From: Bordetella petrii
GTDB lineage: Bacteria; Pseudomonadota; Gammaproteobacteria; Burkholderiales; Burkholderiaceae_B
Length of the DNA stretch: 64,000 bases
Direction: 5' to 3'
Assembly: GCF_000067205.1 (NCBI RefSeq)
Contig: NC_010170.1
Span: 3,162,001-3,226,000 of the forward strand
How positions within the stretch are numbered: position 1 is the stretch's first letter; every line of letters begins with the position of its first letter. Below the pieces are notes generated by a model. That model was not told where the DNA came from and did not search any database. It saw only the letters and a list, made by a program, of their open reading frames with translations. Made by a program: the position numbers and the translations under genes. Positions 9,086-18,204 of this stretch are shown piece by piece.

Positions 9086-9199
9086 GACTAAAGAACCCAA
9101 AGACAAAACAACTGCCCCAAAAACCCAACGTCACCAAAACGTTAGAATCGTGCCTGTTGCCATTCTGACTTGCCGCGCCCACGCGCTCGTGACACTGAT

Positions 9200-9814
9200 A
9201 TGCCTGGTTTCTTCTCCGGCCGCATTTGGCGCGCCCTGTTGCTGGCCTCTTGCACTCTGCTCGCCGCCTGCGGCGACAAGGCGGCGAACTGGACCCTGTA
9301 CGACATCAAGGGCCACCTGCCCGACCTGTCATTCCAGCTCGATGGCGCCGGCGGCAAAAAGGTGTCCAGCGACGACCTCCAGGGCAAGACCGTGCTGCTG
9401 TTCTTCGGCTATGCCAGTTGCCCCGACATCTGCCCCACCACGATGGCGCAGCTGACCGCGGTGCTGCAGCAGTTGGGCGAGCAGGCCGACAAAGTGCGCA
9501 TCGTGTTCGTCAGCGTAGACCCGCACCGCGATACGCCCGACATCTTGCAGGCGTATGTCGACGCATTCAACAACAAGGCCATCGGCGTCACCGGCAACGA
9601 AAAGCAGATTGCCGACCTGGCGCGCCGCTACCGCGTGGCCTACCAGATCGAAAAACCCCGTCCCGGCGACGCGGCCGATGTCTACGACGTCACGCACAGC
9701 CGCGGCGTGTATATTTTTGACAATGCGGGCAAAGCGCGCCTGCTCGCCTCGGATACCGACAGTATCGACGCCATCGTCAAGGATCTGCGCCAATTAATCG
9801 ATATCACCAGCTAA
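9200..9814 (+). CDS. Sco1/SenC-family copper chaperone lipoprotein
   Basis: Sco proteins deliver copper to the CuA site of cytochrome c oxidase or act as thiol-disulfide proteins at the outer face of the inner membrane. The 204-residue protein starts at ATG 9200 (MPGFFSGRIW). It has a lipoprotein signal with Cys24 in LLAAC, which favours this start over an in-frame ATG at 9170. The copper/redox motif CPDIC (Cys74, Cys78) follows FFGYAS, and the third ligand His lies in YDVTHSRGVYIF. The thioredoxin-like fold region VSVDPHRDTP is intact. No oxidase genes are adjacent, so the target is inferred from the family. Confidence 0.9.
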   Translation: MPGFFSGRIWRALLLASCTLLAACGDKAANWTLYDIKGHLPDLSFQLDGAGGKKVSSDDLQGKTVLLFFGYASCPDICPTTMAQLTAVLQQLGEQADKVRIVFVSVDPHRDTPDILQAYVDAFNNKAIGVTGNEKQIADLARRYRVAYQIEKPRPGDAADVYDVTHSRGVYIFDNAGKARLLASDTDSIDAIVKDLRQLIDITS

Positions 9815-9832
9815 GATTCCCCGATAAAGGCC

Positions 9833-9864
9833 ACCCGCCCTGCCCGCCACCGGGGGCGGGTTTG
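9833..9864 (+). terminator. Possible terminator of the Sco gene
   Basis: ACCCGCCC (9833-9840) pairs with GGGCGGGT (9854-9861), followed by only a short T stretch. It lies 18 bp past the Sco stop. The stem is strong but the U tract is poor, so the call is tentative. Confidence 0.45.
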
Positions 9865-9963
9865 TTGCGCAGATGCCCCAAATACGTGTTGTTACAGTCC
9901 CGGCCCGGGCACGGTGAGTATCATCCCAACGCTTACCCTACATCCTGAAAGAGGAGCATGCGC

Positions 9964-10215
9964 ATGAGCATTATCATCATGATCATCGTCGGTTTTGTGG
10001 TCGGCCTCATCGCCCGCGCCATCATGCCCGGCGACCAGAACATGGGAATCATCATGACCACCATTCTGGGTATCGTCGGCGCGGTCGTGGCTGGCTTTCT
10101 GGGCCAGTCGCTGGGCTGGTACGCTCCCGGCGAGCCGGCGGGCTGGATAGGCTCGGTCGTTGGCGCCATCATCGTGCTGTTCGTGGTGGGCCTCATCACC
10201 AAAAAGCGCGCGTAG
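9964..10215 (+). CDS. GlsB/YeaQ/YmgE-family small membrane protein
   Basis: This 83-residue, almost wholly hydrophobic protein has three predicted helices and the Gly-rich pattern of the transglycosylase-associated/YeaQ family. Visible pieces are FVVGLIARAIMPGDQNMGI, ILGIVGAVVAGFLGQ and GWIGSVVGAIIVLFVVGLI, with a KKRA tail. The family is often induced in stress and stationary phase, but its biochemical role is not established. The ATG at 9964 is preferred to the one at 9958 because GGAG (9953-9956) is 7 nt from 9964 and only 1 nt from 9958. A strong terminator follows at 10244. Confidence 0.9.
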   Translation: MSIIIMIIVGFVVGLIARAIMPGDQNMGIIMTTILGIVGAVVAGFLGQSLGWYAPGEPAGWIGSVVGAIIVLFVVGLITKKRA

Positions 10216-10243
10216 CGCAGCACATACTGCAAGCGAATAAAAA

Positions 10244-10271
10244 GGGCGGCCCCGGGGCCGCCCTTTTTTTT
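10244..10271. terminator. Strong intrinsic terminator between convergent genes
   Basis: GGGCGGCCCC pairs with GGGGCCGCCC (10244-10263) and is followed by eight T residues (10264-10271). A-rich sequence on the left side makes it usable from both directions. It serves the YeaQ-type gene and probably also the efflux operon that ends at 10286. Confidence 0.88.
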
Positions 10272-10285
10272 ATTGACGCCGGCCC

Positions 10286-11743
10286 CTAGCGAGCGGCCAC
10301 GCTGTGCTCGGTCCAACCGCCGCCCAGCGTCCGGTACAGGGTAACCAGGTTGGACAGCCGCGCCAACCGCGTTTCCACCAGCACCTGCTGCGACGAATAC
10401 AGCGAGCGCTGCGCGTCCAGCACGCTCAGGTAGTTGTCGATACCTTGCTCGAAACGCTGCTGCGACAGGTCGTAAGCGCGCTGGCTGGCGTTGACCAGCA
10501 GGCGCTGCGCCTCGATCTGGGTTTCCAGCGTGGCGCGTCCGGCCAGCGCGTCCGAGACCTCGCGGAAGGCCGTCTGGATCGATTTTTCGTATTGCGCGAC
10601 CTGGATGTTCTTGCGCACCTTGGAGGCATCCAGGCTGGCGCGCAAGGCGCCGCCCGCGAAGATGGGCACCGTGATGCTGGGCGCGAAGCTCCAGGCGCCG
10701 GAACCGGCGTCAAACAGCCCGCCCAGGCTGGCGCTGGCCGTTCCGGCGCTGCCGGTAAGGCTGATGGTGGGAAAAAACGCTGCGCGCGCGGCGCCGATGT
10801 TGGCATTGGCCGCCTTCAGCTGGTGCTCGGCCGCGCGGATATCCGGCCGCCGCGCCAGCAGGTCTGACGGCAGGCCCGCGGGCAGCATGCGCGGCATGAT
10901 GCCATCGGGCAGGCTGGTGGCCTGGTCCAGCTGCGCCGCCACGTCGGCCGGCAGCGGCTGGCCCACCAGCAACACCAGCGCGTTGCGGTCCCGCGCCGCC
11001 AGGCGCGTGTATTGCGACAGGTTGCGCTGGGCGGTGCGCAGGGCGATCTCGGCCTGGCTCAGGTCGAGTTCGGTGGCCACGCCCAGGTCGTAGCTCTGCT
11101 TGGTGAGCCGGTAGGAATCCTGCTGGGCGGCCAGGGTGGATTGCGTCAGGCTCAGTAATTCCTGGTCGGCGCGCAGCGCCAGGTAGGCGCCGGCCGTTTC
11201 CGCGATCAAGGCCAATTGTGTGGCGGTGCGCGTTTCGTCCTGGGCCAGGTAAGTTTCCAGCGCCTGCTCGCTCAGGCTGCGGATGCGCCCGAACAGGTCC
11301 AGCTCCCACGACGAGATCGCGCCGCCCACCTGGTAGCTGCGGCTGATGCCGGGCTCGCCGCTCTGGGTCAGGTCGCCGGGCAGGCGCTGCACCGAGCCCT
11401 GGCCGGCGACGCCGACGCCGGGCAGCAGGTCGGCCCGTTGGATGCGGTACTGCGCCCGCGCCTCTTCGACGTTGAGCGCGGCCACACGCAGGTCGCGGTT
11501 GGCCTCCAGCGCCATGGAAATCAGACGCTGCAGCAAGGGGTCGGCGAAGAAGTCGCGCCAGCCGATGTCGGCCGCCACGACGTCCGGCGAGCCATCCTGC
11601 CCTTGCTGCCCGTAGGCCGGGCCGGAAGGATAGGCGCCACTGACCGGCGCCGCGGGGCGTTCATAAGTGGGCGCCAGCGTGCAGCCCGCCAGGGCGGCGG
11701 CCACCGCCAGTGTGAGGAAAGATCGATACATGGTCGGGTTCAT
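10286..11743 (-). CDS. OprM/NodT-family outer membrane efflux lipoprotein
   Basis: This is the outer-membrane channel of the tripartite RND pump, 485 residues long. The N terminus has a lipoprotein signal with Cys21 in AALAGC, followed by TLAPTYERP, typical of NodT proteins. Two repeated outer-membrane-efflux domains follow, with the motifs SWELDLFGRIRSLSE and LLARRPDIRAAEHQLKAANA. The ATG at 11743 overlaps the pump gene stop by 4 bp (ATGA), which shows translational coupling. A second Met four codons later is possible. It is the last gene of the operon and ends at the bidirectional terminator. Confidence 0.95.
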   Translation of the reverse strand: MNPTMYRSFLTLAVAAALAGCTLAPTYERPAAPVSGAYPSGPAYGQQGQDGSPDVVAADIGWRDFFADPLLQRLISMALEANRDLRVAALNVEEARAQYRIQRADLLPGVGVAGQGSVQRLPGDLTQSGEPGISRSYQVGGAISSWELDLFGRIRSLSEQALETYLAQDETRTATQLALIAETAGAYLALRADQELLSLTQSTLAAQQDSYRLTKQSYDLGVATELDLSQAEIALRTAQRNLSQYTRLAARDRNALVLLVGQPLPADVAAQLDQATSLPDGIMPRMLPAGLPSDLLARRPDIRAAEHQLKAANANIGAARAAFFPTISLTGSAGTASASLGGLFDAGSGAWSFAPSITVPIFAGGALRASLDASKVRKNIQVAQYEKSIQTAFREVSDALAGRATLETQIEAQRLLVNASQRAYDLSQQRFEQGIDNYLSVLDAQRSLYSSQQVLVETRLARLSNLVTLYRTLGGGWTEHSVAAR

Positions 11744-14700
11744 TGCGGTTGCTCCCCCGGCTGCGCCGAAGGCGCGGGCGGCAGGGCGGCGACATCCTGC
11801 GGGTCGTCTTCGCCGTCTTCGCCGTCGTCGTCGTCATCGTGGCGTTCGCTGTAACGCTTGACCTTGAAGAGGCGCAGCATCACCACAAAGAAGGCCGGCA
11901 CGAAGAAAATGGCCAGGAAGGTGCCGGCCAGCATGCCGCCGATCACCCCGGTGCCGATGGCGTGCTGGCTGCCCGAGCCCGCCCCGGACGAAATGGCCAG
12001 CGGCACCACGCCCAGGATGAACGCCATTGACGTCATCAGGATGGGCCGCAAGCGCTGGCGCGCCGCGTGCACGGCGGCCTCGACCAGGCTGGCGCCCTCT
12101 TCGTAGTGGGCCTTGGCGAATTCCACGATCAGGATCGCGTTCTTGGCGCTGAGCCCCACCGTGGTCAACAGACCCACCTGGAAATACACGTCATTGGACA
12201 GGCCGCGCAGCAGCGTGGCGGCCAGCACCCCGATAACGCCCAGCGGCACCACCAGCATGACGGAGGTCGGGATCGCCCAGCTTTCGTACAGAGCGGCCAG
12301 GCACAGGAACACCACGATCAGCGAAATCGCGTACAGCGCCGGGGCCTGCGAGCCGGACAGGCGCTCTTCGTACGACAGGCCGGTCCACTGAAAGCCCACG
12401 CCGGTCGGCATGGTGGCGGCGATGCGCTCCATCTCGGCCATGGCCTCGCCCGAGCTGTAGCCCGGCGCGGCCTGGCCCTGGATGTTGAATGAAGGCACGC
12501 CGTTGTAGCGGTCCAGCCGCTGCGGACCGTAGGTCCAGTGTGCCGAGGCGAAGGCCGAGAACGGCACCATGCCGCCGGACTGGTTGCGCACATACCATTT
12601 GTCGAGGTCCGACGGCAGCATGCGCGCCGCGGCTTCGCCCTGCACGTACACCTTCTTCACACGGCCGCGGTCGAGGAAATCGTTGGCGTACGATCCGCCC
12701 CACGCGGTGGACAGCGTGCTGTTGATGTCGGAAATCGACACGCCCAGCGCACGGGCCTTTTCGCGGTCGATGTCCAACTGGTACTGCGGCGCATCTTCCA
12801 TGCCGTTGAGCCGCACGCCCACCAGCTTGGGGCTTTTCGAGGCCTCGGCCAGAAACTGGTCGCGCGCCTGGGCCAGGCGCTCGTGGCCCAGGCCGGCCTG
12901 GTCCATCAGCTGGAAGTCGAAGCCCAGCGCATTGCCCAGTTCCATGACGGCGGGCGGCGCAAAAGCGGTGACGCGGGCGTCATGCAGGTGCGTGGCGAAG
13001 TAGGCGTTGGCGCGCTGGGCCAGCGCGCCAACCTTCAGCGCGGCGTCGCCGCGCTCTTTCCAGTCGCGCAGCTTGATGAACAGGATGGCCGAATTCTGGC
13101 CGCGGCCGCCGAAACTGAAGCCGTGCACCGCGAAGACAGACGCCACCGCGTCTTTTTCGTCTTCGAGCAGATAGCGCGTGGCGGCCTCGACGGTGTGGCT
13201 GGTGCGCTCGGCCGTGGCGCCGGCCGGCGCCTGCACCTGGGCAAACAGAATGCCCTGGTCTTCATTGGGCAGGAACGACGTAGGGATGCGCGTGAACATC
13301 CAGCCCATGGCCACCAGCAGCACCAGGTAGATGAGCATCAGGCGCTTGGTGCGGCCAAGCCCGCGCGCCACCGAATTGGCGTAGCCGTGGGTAGAGCGTT
13401 CGAAGAAGCGGTTGAACCAGCCGAAAAAGCCCGTCCGGGCCGCGTGGTGCCCCTTCGGCACGCGCTTGAGCAGCGTGGCGCACAAGGCCGGCGTGAAAAT
13501 GATGGCCACCAGCACCGACAGCACCATCGACGAGACGATGGTGATCGAGAACTGCCGGTAGATCACGCCGGTAGAGCCGCCGAAGAAGGCCATCGGCACG
13601 AACACGGCCGACAGCACCAGGGCAATGCCGATCAGCGCGCCGGTAATCTGGCCCATGGACTTGCGCGTGGCCTGCCGGGGCGACAGGCCCTCTTCGACCA
13701 TGACGCGCTCGACGTTTTCCACCACCACGATAGCGTCGTCCACCAGCAGGCCAATGGCCAGCACCATGCCGAACATGGTCAGGGTGTTGATGGAATAACC
13801 GAAGGCGGCCAGCACGCCGAAGGTTCCCAGCAGCACGACTGGCACGGCCAGCGTGGGTATCAGCGTGGCCCGCAGATTCTGCAGGAACAGGTACATCACC
13901 AGGAACACCAGGATGATGGCCTCGATCAGCGTGTGGATCACGCTTTCGATCGACAAGGCCACGAACGGCGAGGTGTCGTACGGGTAGACCACGTCCATGC
14001 CGGGCGGGAAGAACGGCTTGAGCCGGTTGATGGTGTCGCGCACCGCGTCGACCGTGTCCAGCGCATTGGCGCCCGGCGCCAGCTTGATGGCCAGGCCCGA
14101 CGCGGGCTTGCCGTTGTAGTAGCTGTCGATGGAATAGCTCTGAGCACCCAGCGAAACGCGCGCCACGTCGGACAAGCGCACCTGCGAGCCATCGGCGTTC
14201 ACTTTGAGCAGTATCCTGCCGAACTCTTCGGGCGTCTGCAGGCGCGACGGGCCGATGATGGTGGCGTTGAGCTGCTGGCCGCGCATGGCCGGCAGCCCGC
14301 CCAGTTCACCGGACGACACCTGCACGTTCTGCTCTTTGACAGCGTTCATGACATCGACCGTGGTCAGGTCGAACGCCAGCAGCTTGTCGGGGTCGAGCCA
14401 GATGCGCATGGCGTACTGCGAGCCGAACAACTGGAAGTCGCCCACCCCGGCGGTGCGGCTGACCGGATCCTGCACGTTGGCCGCCACATAGTTGGCCAGG
14501 TCTTCCTTGGCCATGCTGCCGTCGGTGGAAATAAAGCCGGCCACGATCAGGAAGTTTTTGGTGGCCTTGCTGACGCGTATGCCCTGCTGCTGCACTTCGA
14601 GTGGCAGCAGCGGCTGCGCCACCGCCAGCTTGTTCTGCACCTGCACCTGGGCGGTATCCGGATCGGTGCCCTGCGCAAAGGTCAGCGTGATGGACATGCT

Positions 14701-14958
14701 GCCGTCGGAGTTGCTTTCCGACGAGATGTAGTTCAGGTTGTCGATGCCGTTCATCTGCTGCTCGATGACCTGCACCACGCTGTCCTGCACCGTCTGTGCC
14801 GACGCGCCCGGATAGTTGACCCGGATGCTGATGGCCGGCGAGGCGATGTTCGGATACTGCGCCACCGGCAATTGCAGGATCGCCAGCGCGCCCGCCATCA
14901 TCAGCACGATGGCGACCACCCAGGCAAAAACCGGCCGGTCGATGAAAAACTTGGCCAT
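11740..14958 (-). CDS. HAE1-family RND multidrug efflux pump (AcrB/MexB type)
   Basis: This inner-membrane proton antiporter exports hydrophobic drugs through the OprM-type channel. It is 1072 residues, slightly above the roughly 1045 of AcrB. It starts MAKFFIDRPVFAWVVAIVLM and has the proton-relay pair Asp407-Asp408 in GLLVDDAIVVVENVERV at the same positions as AcrB. The two large periplasmic loops and twelve-helix pattern are complete. The C terminus carries an unusual acidic run (HDDDDDGEDGEDDP) followed by Pro/Ala, which accounts for the extra length. It lies 9 bp after the adaptor gene with an AGGAG site and is coupled to the channel gene. Confidence 0.96.
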   Translation of the reverse strand: MAKFFIDRPVFAWVVAIVLMMAGALAILQLPVAQYPNIASPAISIRVNYPGASAQTVQDSVVQVIEQQMNGIDNLNYISSESNSDGSMSITLTFAQGTDPDTAQVQVQNKLAVAQPLLPLEVQQQGIRVSKATKNFLIVAGFISTDGSMAKEDLANYVAANVQDPVSRTAGVGDFQLFGSQYAMRIWLDPDKLLAFDLTTVDVMNAVKEQNVQVSSGELGGLPAMRGQQLNATIIGPSRLQTPEEFGRILLKVNADGSQVRLSDVARVSLGAQSYSIDSYYNGKPASGLAIKLAPGANALDTVDAVRDTINRLKPFFPPGMDVVYPYDTSPFVALSIESVIHTLIEAIILVFLVMYLFLQNLRATLIPTLAVPVVLLGTFGVLAAFGYSINTLTMFGMVLAIGLLVDDAIVVVENVERVMVEEGLSPRQATRKSMGQITGALIGIALVLSAVFVPMAFFGGSTGVIYRQFSITIVSSMVLSVLVAIIFTPALCATLLKRVPKGHHAARTGFFGWFNRFFERSTHGYANSVARGLGRTKRLMLIYLVLLVAMGWMFTRIPTSFLPNEDQGILFAQVQAPAGATAERTSHTVEAATRYLLEDEKDAVASVFAVHGFSFGGRGQNSAILFIKLRDWKERGDAALKVGALAQRANAYFATHLHDARVTAFAPPAVMELGNALGFDFQLMDQAGLGHERLAQARDQFLAEASKSPKLVGVRLNGMEDAPQYQLDIDREKARALGVSISDINSTLSTAWGGSYANDFLDRGRVKKVYVQGEAAARMLPSDLDKWYVRNQSGGMVPFSAFASAHWTYGPQRLDRYNGVPSFNIQGQAAPGYSSGEAMAEMERIAATMPTGVGFQWTGLSYEERLSGSQAPALYAISLIVVFLCLAALYESWAIPTSVMLVVPLGVIGVLAATLLRGLSNDVYFQVGLLTTVGLSAKNAILIVEFAKAHYEEGASLVEAAVHAARQRLRPILMTSMAFILGVVPLAISSGAGSGSQHAIGTGVIGGMLAGTFLAIFFVPAFFVVMLRLFKVKRYSERHDDDDDGEDGEDDPQDVAALPPAPSAQPGEQPQ

Positions 14959-14967
14959 GCGGGCTCC

Positions 14968-16158
14968 TTACCTGGCCGCGCCGGCGGCGGGCGCCTCGGC
15001 CGCAGCCGGGGCCTTGAACTCGGTGGCCGACACTTCCACGCCAGGGCGCACGTTCTGCAAACCCTGCACGATGACCTTGTCGCCCGCTTCCAGCCCGCCT
15101 GTCACCAGCCACTGGTCGCCGATGGCGCGATCGACTTTCAGCACGCGCAGCTCGACCTTGTTGTCGGCGTTGACCACCAGCGCGGTGGGCTGGCCGCGCT
15201 GGTCGCGGGTAATGCCGCGCTGCGGCGCCAGCAGGCCTTGCGGCACCATGCCTTCGATCACGCGGGCGCGCACGAACATGCCCGGCAGCAGCTTGTGGTC
15301 GGGATTGGGAAACACCGCGCGCAGCGTGACCGAGCCGGTGCCTTCGTCAACGGTGACTTCCGAGAACTGCAGCATGCCTTCCTGGCCGTATTGCGAGCCG
15401 TCGGCCAGGGTCAGCGACACCCGGGCGGCGTCCTTGCCGGCCTCGCGCCGCAGCAGGCCGCTTTCCAGCGCGCTTTTCAGGCGCAGCAGGTCGACGCTGG
15501 ATTGGGTAACGTCGACGTAGATGGGGTCGATCTGCTGCACCGACGCCAGCGCCGCCGCCTGATTGGCCGTGACCAGCGCGCCTTCGGTAACCGACGAGCG
15601 GCCGATGATGCCGTCGATGGGCGACAGCACCTTGGTGTAGACCAGGTTGATGCGCGCGGTTTCGAGCGCGGCTTTGGCCGACTGCACATCGGCGGCGGCT
15701 TGGTCGCGGGACGCCACCGCGTCGTCGTAGGCCTGGCGGCTGACCGCGCGGCTCTCGGCCAGCGGCTTGTAGCGCTGCACCAGAAGGTTCGCCGTCTTCA
15801 GTTGCGCCTGGGCGCGCGCCAGGGCTGCCTTCTGGCTGTCGTAGCTGGCCTGGTACAGGGCGGGATCGATCTGGTAAAGCTGTTGCCCGGCCTGTACTTC
15901 ACCGCCCTCGGTAAACAGGCGCTTCTTGACGATGCCGTTGACCTGCGGACGAACTTCGGCCACGCGATACGCCGCCGTACGGCCGGGCAATTCGGTGGTC
16001 AGCACGACCGGGCGGGTGGCCAGCGTCACTACGCCGACCTGCGGCTTGCCGGGGGCGGCTGCTTCCTGGCCCTTGCCGCAGCCGGCCAGCGCCAGGGCGA
16101 CCCCGACCGCGGCCAACACCGCGGCGCCGCGCCGCGTTCCGTTGCTGTTGTTCTTCAT
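14968..16158 (-). CDS. RND efflux periplasmic adaptor (AcrA/MexA type) lipoprotein
   Basis: The adaptor links the pump and the outer-membrane channel. From ATG 16158 (MKNNSNGTRRG) it has 396 residues; the upstream ATG at 16176 lacks support, while 16158 follows AAAGGATC. The lipoprotein signal ends at Cys27 in LALAGC. The order is membrane-proximal and lipoyl half (ELPGRTAAYRVAEVRPQVNG), coiled-coil hairpin (about residues 100-165), second lipoyl half (SPIDGIIGRSSVTEGALV), then beta-barrel with GMFVRARVIEG. It is the first gene of the three-gene operon and diverges from the LysR regulator. Confidence 0.95.
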   Translation of the reverse strand: MKNNSNGTRRGAAVLAAVGVALALAGCGKGQEAAAPGKPQVGVVTLATRPVVLTTELPGRTAAYRVAEVRPQVNGIVKKRLFTEGGEVQAGQQLYQIDPALYQASYDSQKAALARAQAQLKTANLLVQRYKPLAESRAVSRQAYDDAVASRDQAAADVQSAKAALETARINLVYTKVLSPIDGIIGRSSVTEGALVTANQAAALASVQQIDPIYVDVTQSSVDLLRLKSALESGLLRREAGKDAARVSLTLADGSQYGQEGMLQFSEVTVDEGTGSVTLRAVFPNPDHKLLPGMFVRARVIEGMVPQGLLAPQRGITRDQRGQPTALVVNADNKVELRVLKVDRAIGDQWLVTGGLEAGDKVIVQGLQNVRPGVEVSATEFKAPAAAEAPAAGAAR

Positions 16159-16323
16159 ATGATCCTTTCCGAGCAATGCAAAGCCGGCCGCGCCTTGTGC
16201 GGCGCCGCGCCGGCGGCTCTCTGTAATGAGTCACGCGCCCCGCGGCGCAGCATGCTGCACCGCGAAACTCGCAATTTTGCTTTATCCCAATTCAGAAACA
16301 AAGTAGCCGAAGATGAAAACATC

Positions 16324-16339
16324 ATCCCATATATGGGAT
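16324..16339. promoter_or_regulatory. Palindrome ATCCCATATATGGGAT in the LysR/efflux divergent promoter
   Basis: This perfect 16-bp palindrome lies in the 224-bp spacer between the RND operon and the LysR gene, 43 bp before the regulator start. A half-site-like TTATCCCAAT lies about 40 bp to its left. The size, symmetry and position fit an operator for the divergent LysR protein. TAATTA-rich sequence beside it could be a -10 region. Confidence 0.55.
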
Positions 16340-16382
16340 AATTACAGGCTTGGGCTATGGCCGTTTTTGCGGGGGCTGCGTC

Positions 16383-17312
16383 ATGAAACGCCTGCAGGGC
16401 ATGGAATTTTTCGTCGAGGTAGCCAAGACCTGCAATTTCGGCCGGGCGGCCGCCAACCTGGGCATGCCGAAATCGACCGTCTCGCGGCAGGTGGCCGAAC
16501 TGGAGCGTTCGCTGGGATTGCAGTTGCTCAGCCGCACCACGCGCAAGGTCGAGCTCACCGAAGCCGGCAGGCTGTATTTCGAGCGCTGCCAGCGCATCGT
16601 GGCCGATGCGCAGATTGCCCACGAAGAACTGCAGAAGCTGGTGGAAATGCCCTCGGGGCCGCTGCGGGTGAACATGCCCGCCGACTTTGGCACGGATTTC
16701 CTGGCCGAGGCCTTTATGGAGTTTTCTCAACGCTATCCCGAAGTGACGTTCTACCTGGACCTGGCCAGCCCGGAACATGCCGGGCGGGTATTCCAGCGCT
16801 GCGATATATCGATCGAGATCGGCGCCCTGCCCGATTCGACCCAGATCGCCCGCTTGCTGGGCCGGCTTTCGGCATACCTGTACGCGTCGCCCGACTACCT
16901 GAAGCGCCACGGCACGCCGCAGCACCCCAGTGACCTGACCAGCCACGAATGCCTTGAGTTCCGCGCCGACAATGCCCGCGTCACGCGCTGGCCGCTGTCG
17001 CGCGGCGACGAACGCATCGAGGTCACGCCGGGTAACCGCTTTTCGGTCAATAGCGTGGCCATGGTGCGCAGTCTGGCCTCGCTGGGCGCCGGCATCGCCA
17101 TTCTGGCGCCGGCGCAAAGCGTGCGCCAGGACGTCGAACAGCGACGCCTGCAGCGTGTACTACCCGAATGGCAGGCGGGGCCGTTTCCGGTATATGCCGT
17201 GACCGACACGCGGCTGCTGCCGGCCAAGACCCGGATATTCATCGAATTCCTGATGGAGCGGCTGCGCGACGGCAAGCTGGCGCCACAGGATAACTCGCCC
17301 TTGTTGATCTGA
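16383..17312 (+). CDS. LysR-family regulator, probably of the divergent RND operon
   Basis: This 309-residue DNA-binding regulator starts MKRLQGMEFFVEVAKTCNFG at ATG 16383. The winged helix-turn-helix covers about residues 1-60 (GRAAANLGMPKSTVSRQVAELE), with the typical LSRTTRKVELTEAGRLYFERC. The effector-binding domain from about residue 90 includes LRVNMPADFGTDFLAEAF. Divergent placement beside an RND pump is the usual arrangement for a local regulator, so control of the efflux operon is inferred. The effector is unknown. Nothing suggests truncation. Confidence 0.92.
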   Translation: MKRLQGMEFFVEVAKTCNFGRAAANLGMPKSTVSRQVAELERSLGLQLLSRTTRKVELTEAGRLYFERCQRIVADAQIAHEELQKLVEMPSGPLRVNMPADFGTDFLAEAFMEFSQRYPEVTFYLDLASPEHAGRVFQRCDISIEIGALPDSTQIARLLGRLSAYLYASPDYLKRHGTPQHPSDLTSHECLEFRADNARVTRWPLSRGDERIEVTPGNRFSVNSVAMVRSLASLGAGIAILAPAQSVRQDVEQRRLQRVLPEWQAGPFPVYAVTDTRLLPAKTRIFIEFLMERLRDGKLAPQDNSPLLI

Positions 17313-17367
17313 TCTGGCGCTGGAAATAAACTGAAACAGCTAGTCTGTCTCCAGGGCTCGCGGCACG

Positions 17368-18099
17368 CTAGAAGCGCTCGTCGTCGCGCAGGTAACGCCA
17401 CTGGCCCGGCGGCAGATCGCCCAGCTTGACCCGGCCGATGCGCACCCGCTTGAGCCCCACCACCTTCAGGCCCACCAATTCGCACATGCGGCGGATCTGC
17501 CGTTTCTTGCCTTCACGAAGCACGAAACAGAGTTGATCGGCATTCTGCCAACGCACCTGGGCGGGACGCAGCGGCTTGCCGTCGAGCGACAGGCCGTGGT
17601 TCAGCAAGGCCAACCCACCCGCATCGAGCCGGCCCTGCACGCGCACCAGGTATTCCTTGTCGACGCTGGAGTCTTCGCCAATCAGCTGGCGGGCGATGCG
17701 CCCGTCCTGGGTCAGCACCAGCAGGCCTTGCGAATCGATGTCGAGCCGGCCGGCCACGGCCAGGCCCTGCAGGTGCGCGCGCGTGAAGCGCAGCGGCGAT
17801 CGGTCGCGGGCGTAGCGCGAACGCGCATCGACCAGCGCCGAGGCTGGGGTATAGCCTTTTTCGGCCTGGCCCGACACATACCCCACCGGCTTGTTGATCA
17901 GGATGGTCACCCGCGCGGTCTGGCGCGCCTGCGCGGCGCGCTCCAGGGTGATGACCTGGTCGGGAAAGGCGCGCGCGCCCAGTTCGGCCACCACCACGCC
18001 ATCGACCTTGACCCAACCGCGCTCGATGTAGCTGTCAGCCTCGCGGCGCGAACACAGGCCGCGCTCGGCCATCAGTTTCGAGATTCGTATTTTTTCCAT
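17368..18099 (-). CDS. rluF: 23S rRNA pseudouridine synthase, RluF/RsuA family
   Basis: The enzyme isomerises uridine in rRNA. The 243-residue protein starts MEKIRISKLMAERGLCSRRE at 18099. An S4 RNA-binding domain (about residues 1-60) precedes the catalytic domain, whose active Asp lies in GRLDIDSQGLLVLTQDG. The motif GKKRQIRRMCELVGLKVVGLKRVRIG is the RluF/RluB-type C-terminal signature. The reading frame extends upstream to 18621, but that part is antisense to ubiC and is not expected to be translated. The substrate base (U2604 for RluF) is inferred from similarity to the RluF branch. Confidence 0.88.
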   Translation of the reverse strand: MEKIRISKLMAERGLCSRREADSYIERGWVKVDGVVVAELGARAFPDQVITLERAAQARQTARVTILINKPVGYVSGQAEKGYTPASALVDARSRYARDRSPLRFTRAHLQGLAVAGRLDIDSQGLLVLTQDGRIARQLIGEDSSVDKEYLVRVQGRLDAGGLALLNHGLSLDGKPLRPAQVRWQNADQLCFVLREGKKRQIRRMCELVGLKVVGLKRVRIGRVKLGDLPPGQWRYLRDDERF

Positions 18100-18204
18100 A
18101 TGCCATCGTTGTCTGCCGTCCGGCGGCCATGCGGCCTGGCGGCTATTGCGCATTTTAGGCCCACGCGCCAGCGCCGTGCGCCAGCCTTGGCATAATAGGC
18201 ACCC

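Noticed and set aside
8806..9168. Possible small Arg-rich protein before the Sco gene
   Set aside because: The frame runs through palindromic copy B. Similar peptides appear from every copy in several frames, so composition explains it.
12538..16341. A 1267-residue plus-strand frame across the efflux operon
   Set aside because: It is antisense to the RND pump and adaptor genes and has no recognisable domains.
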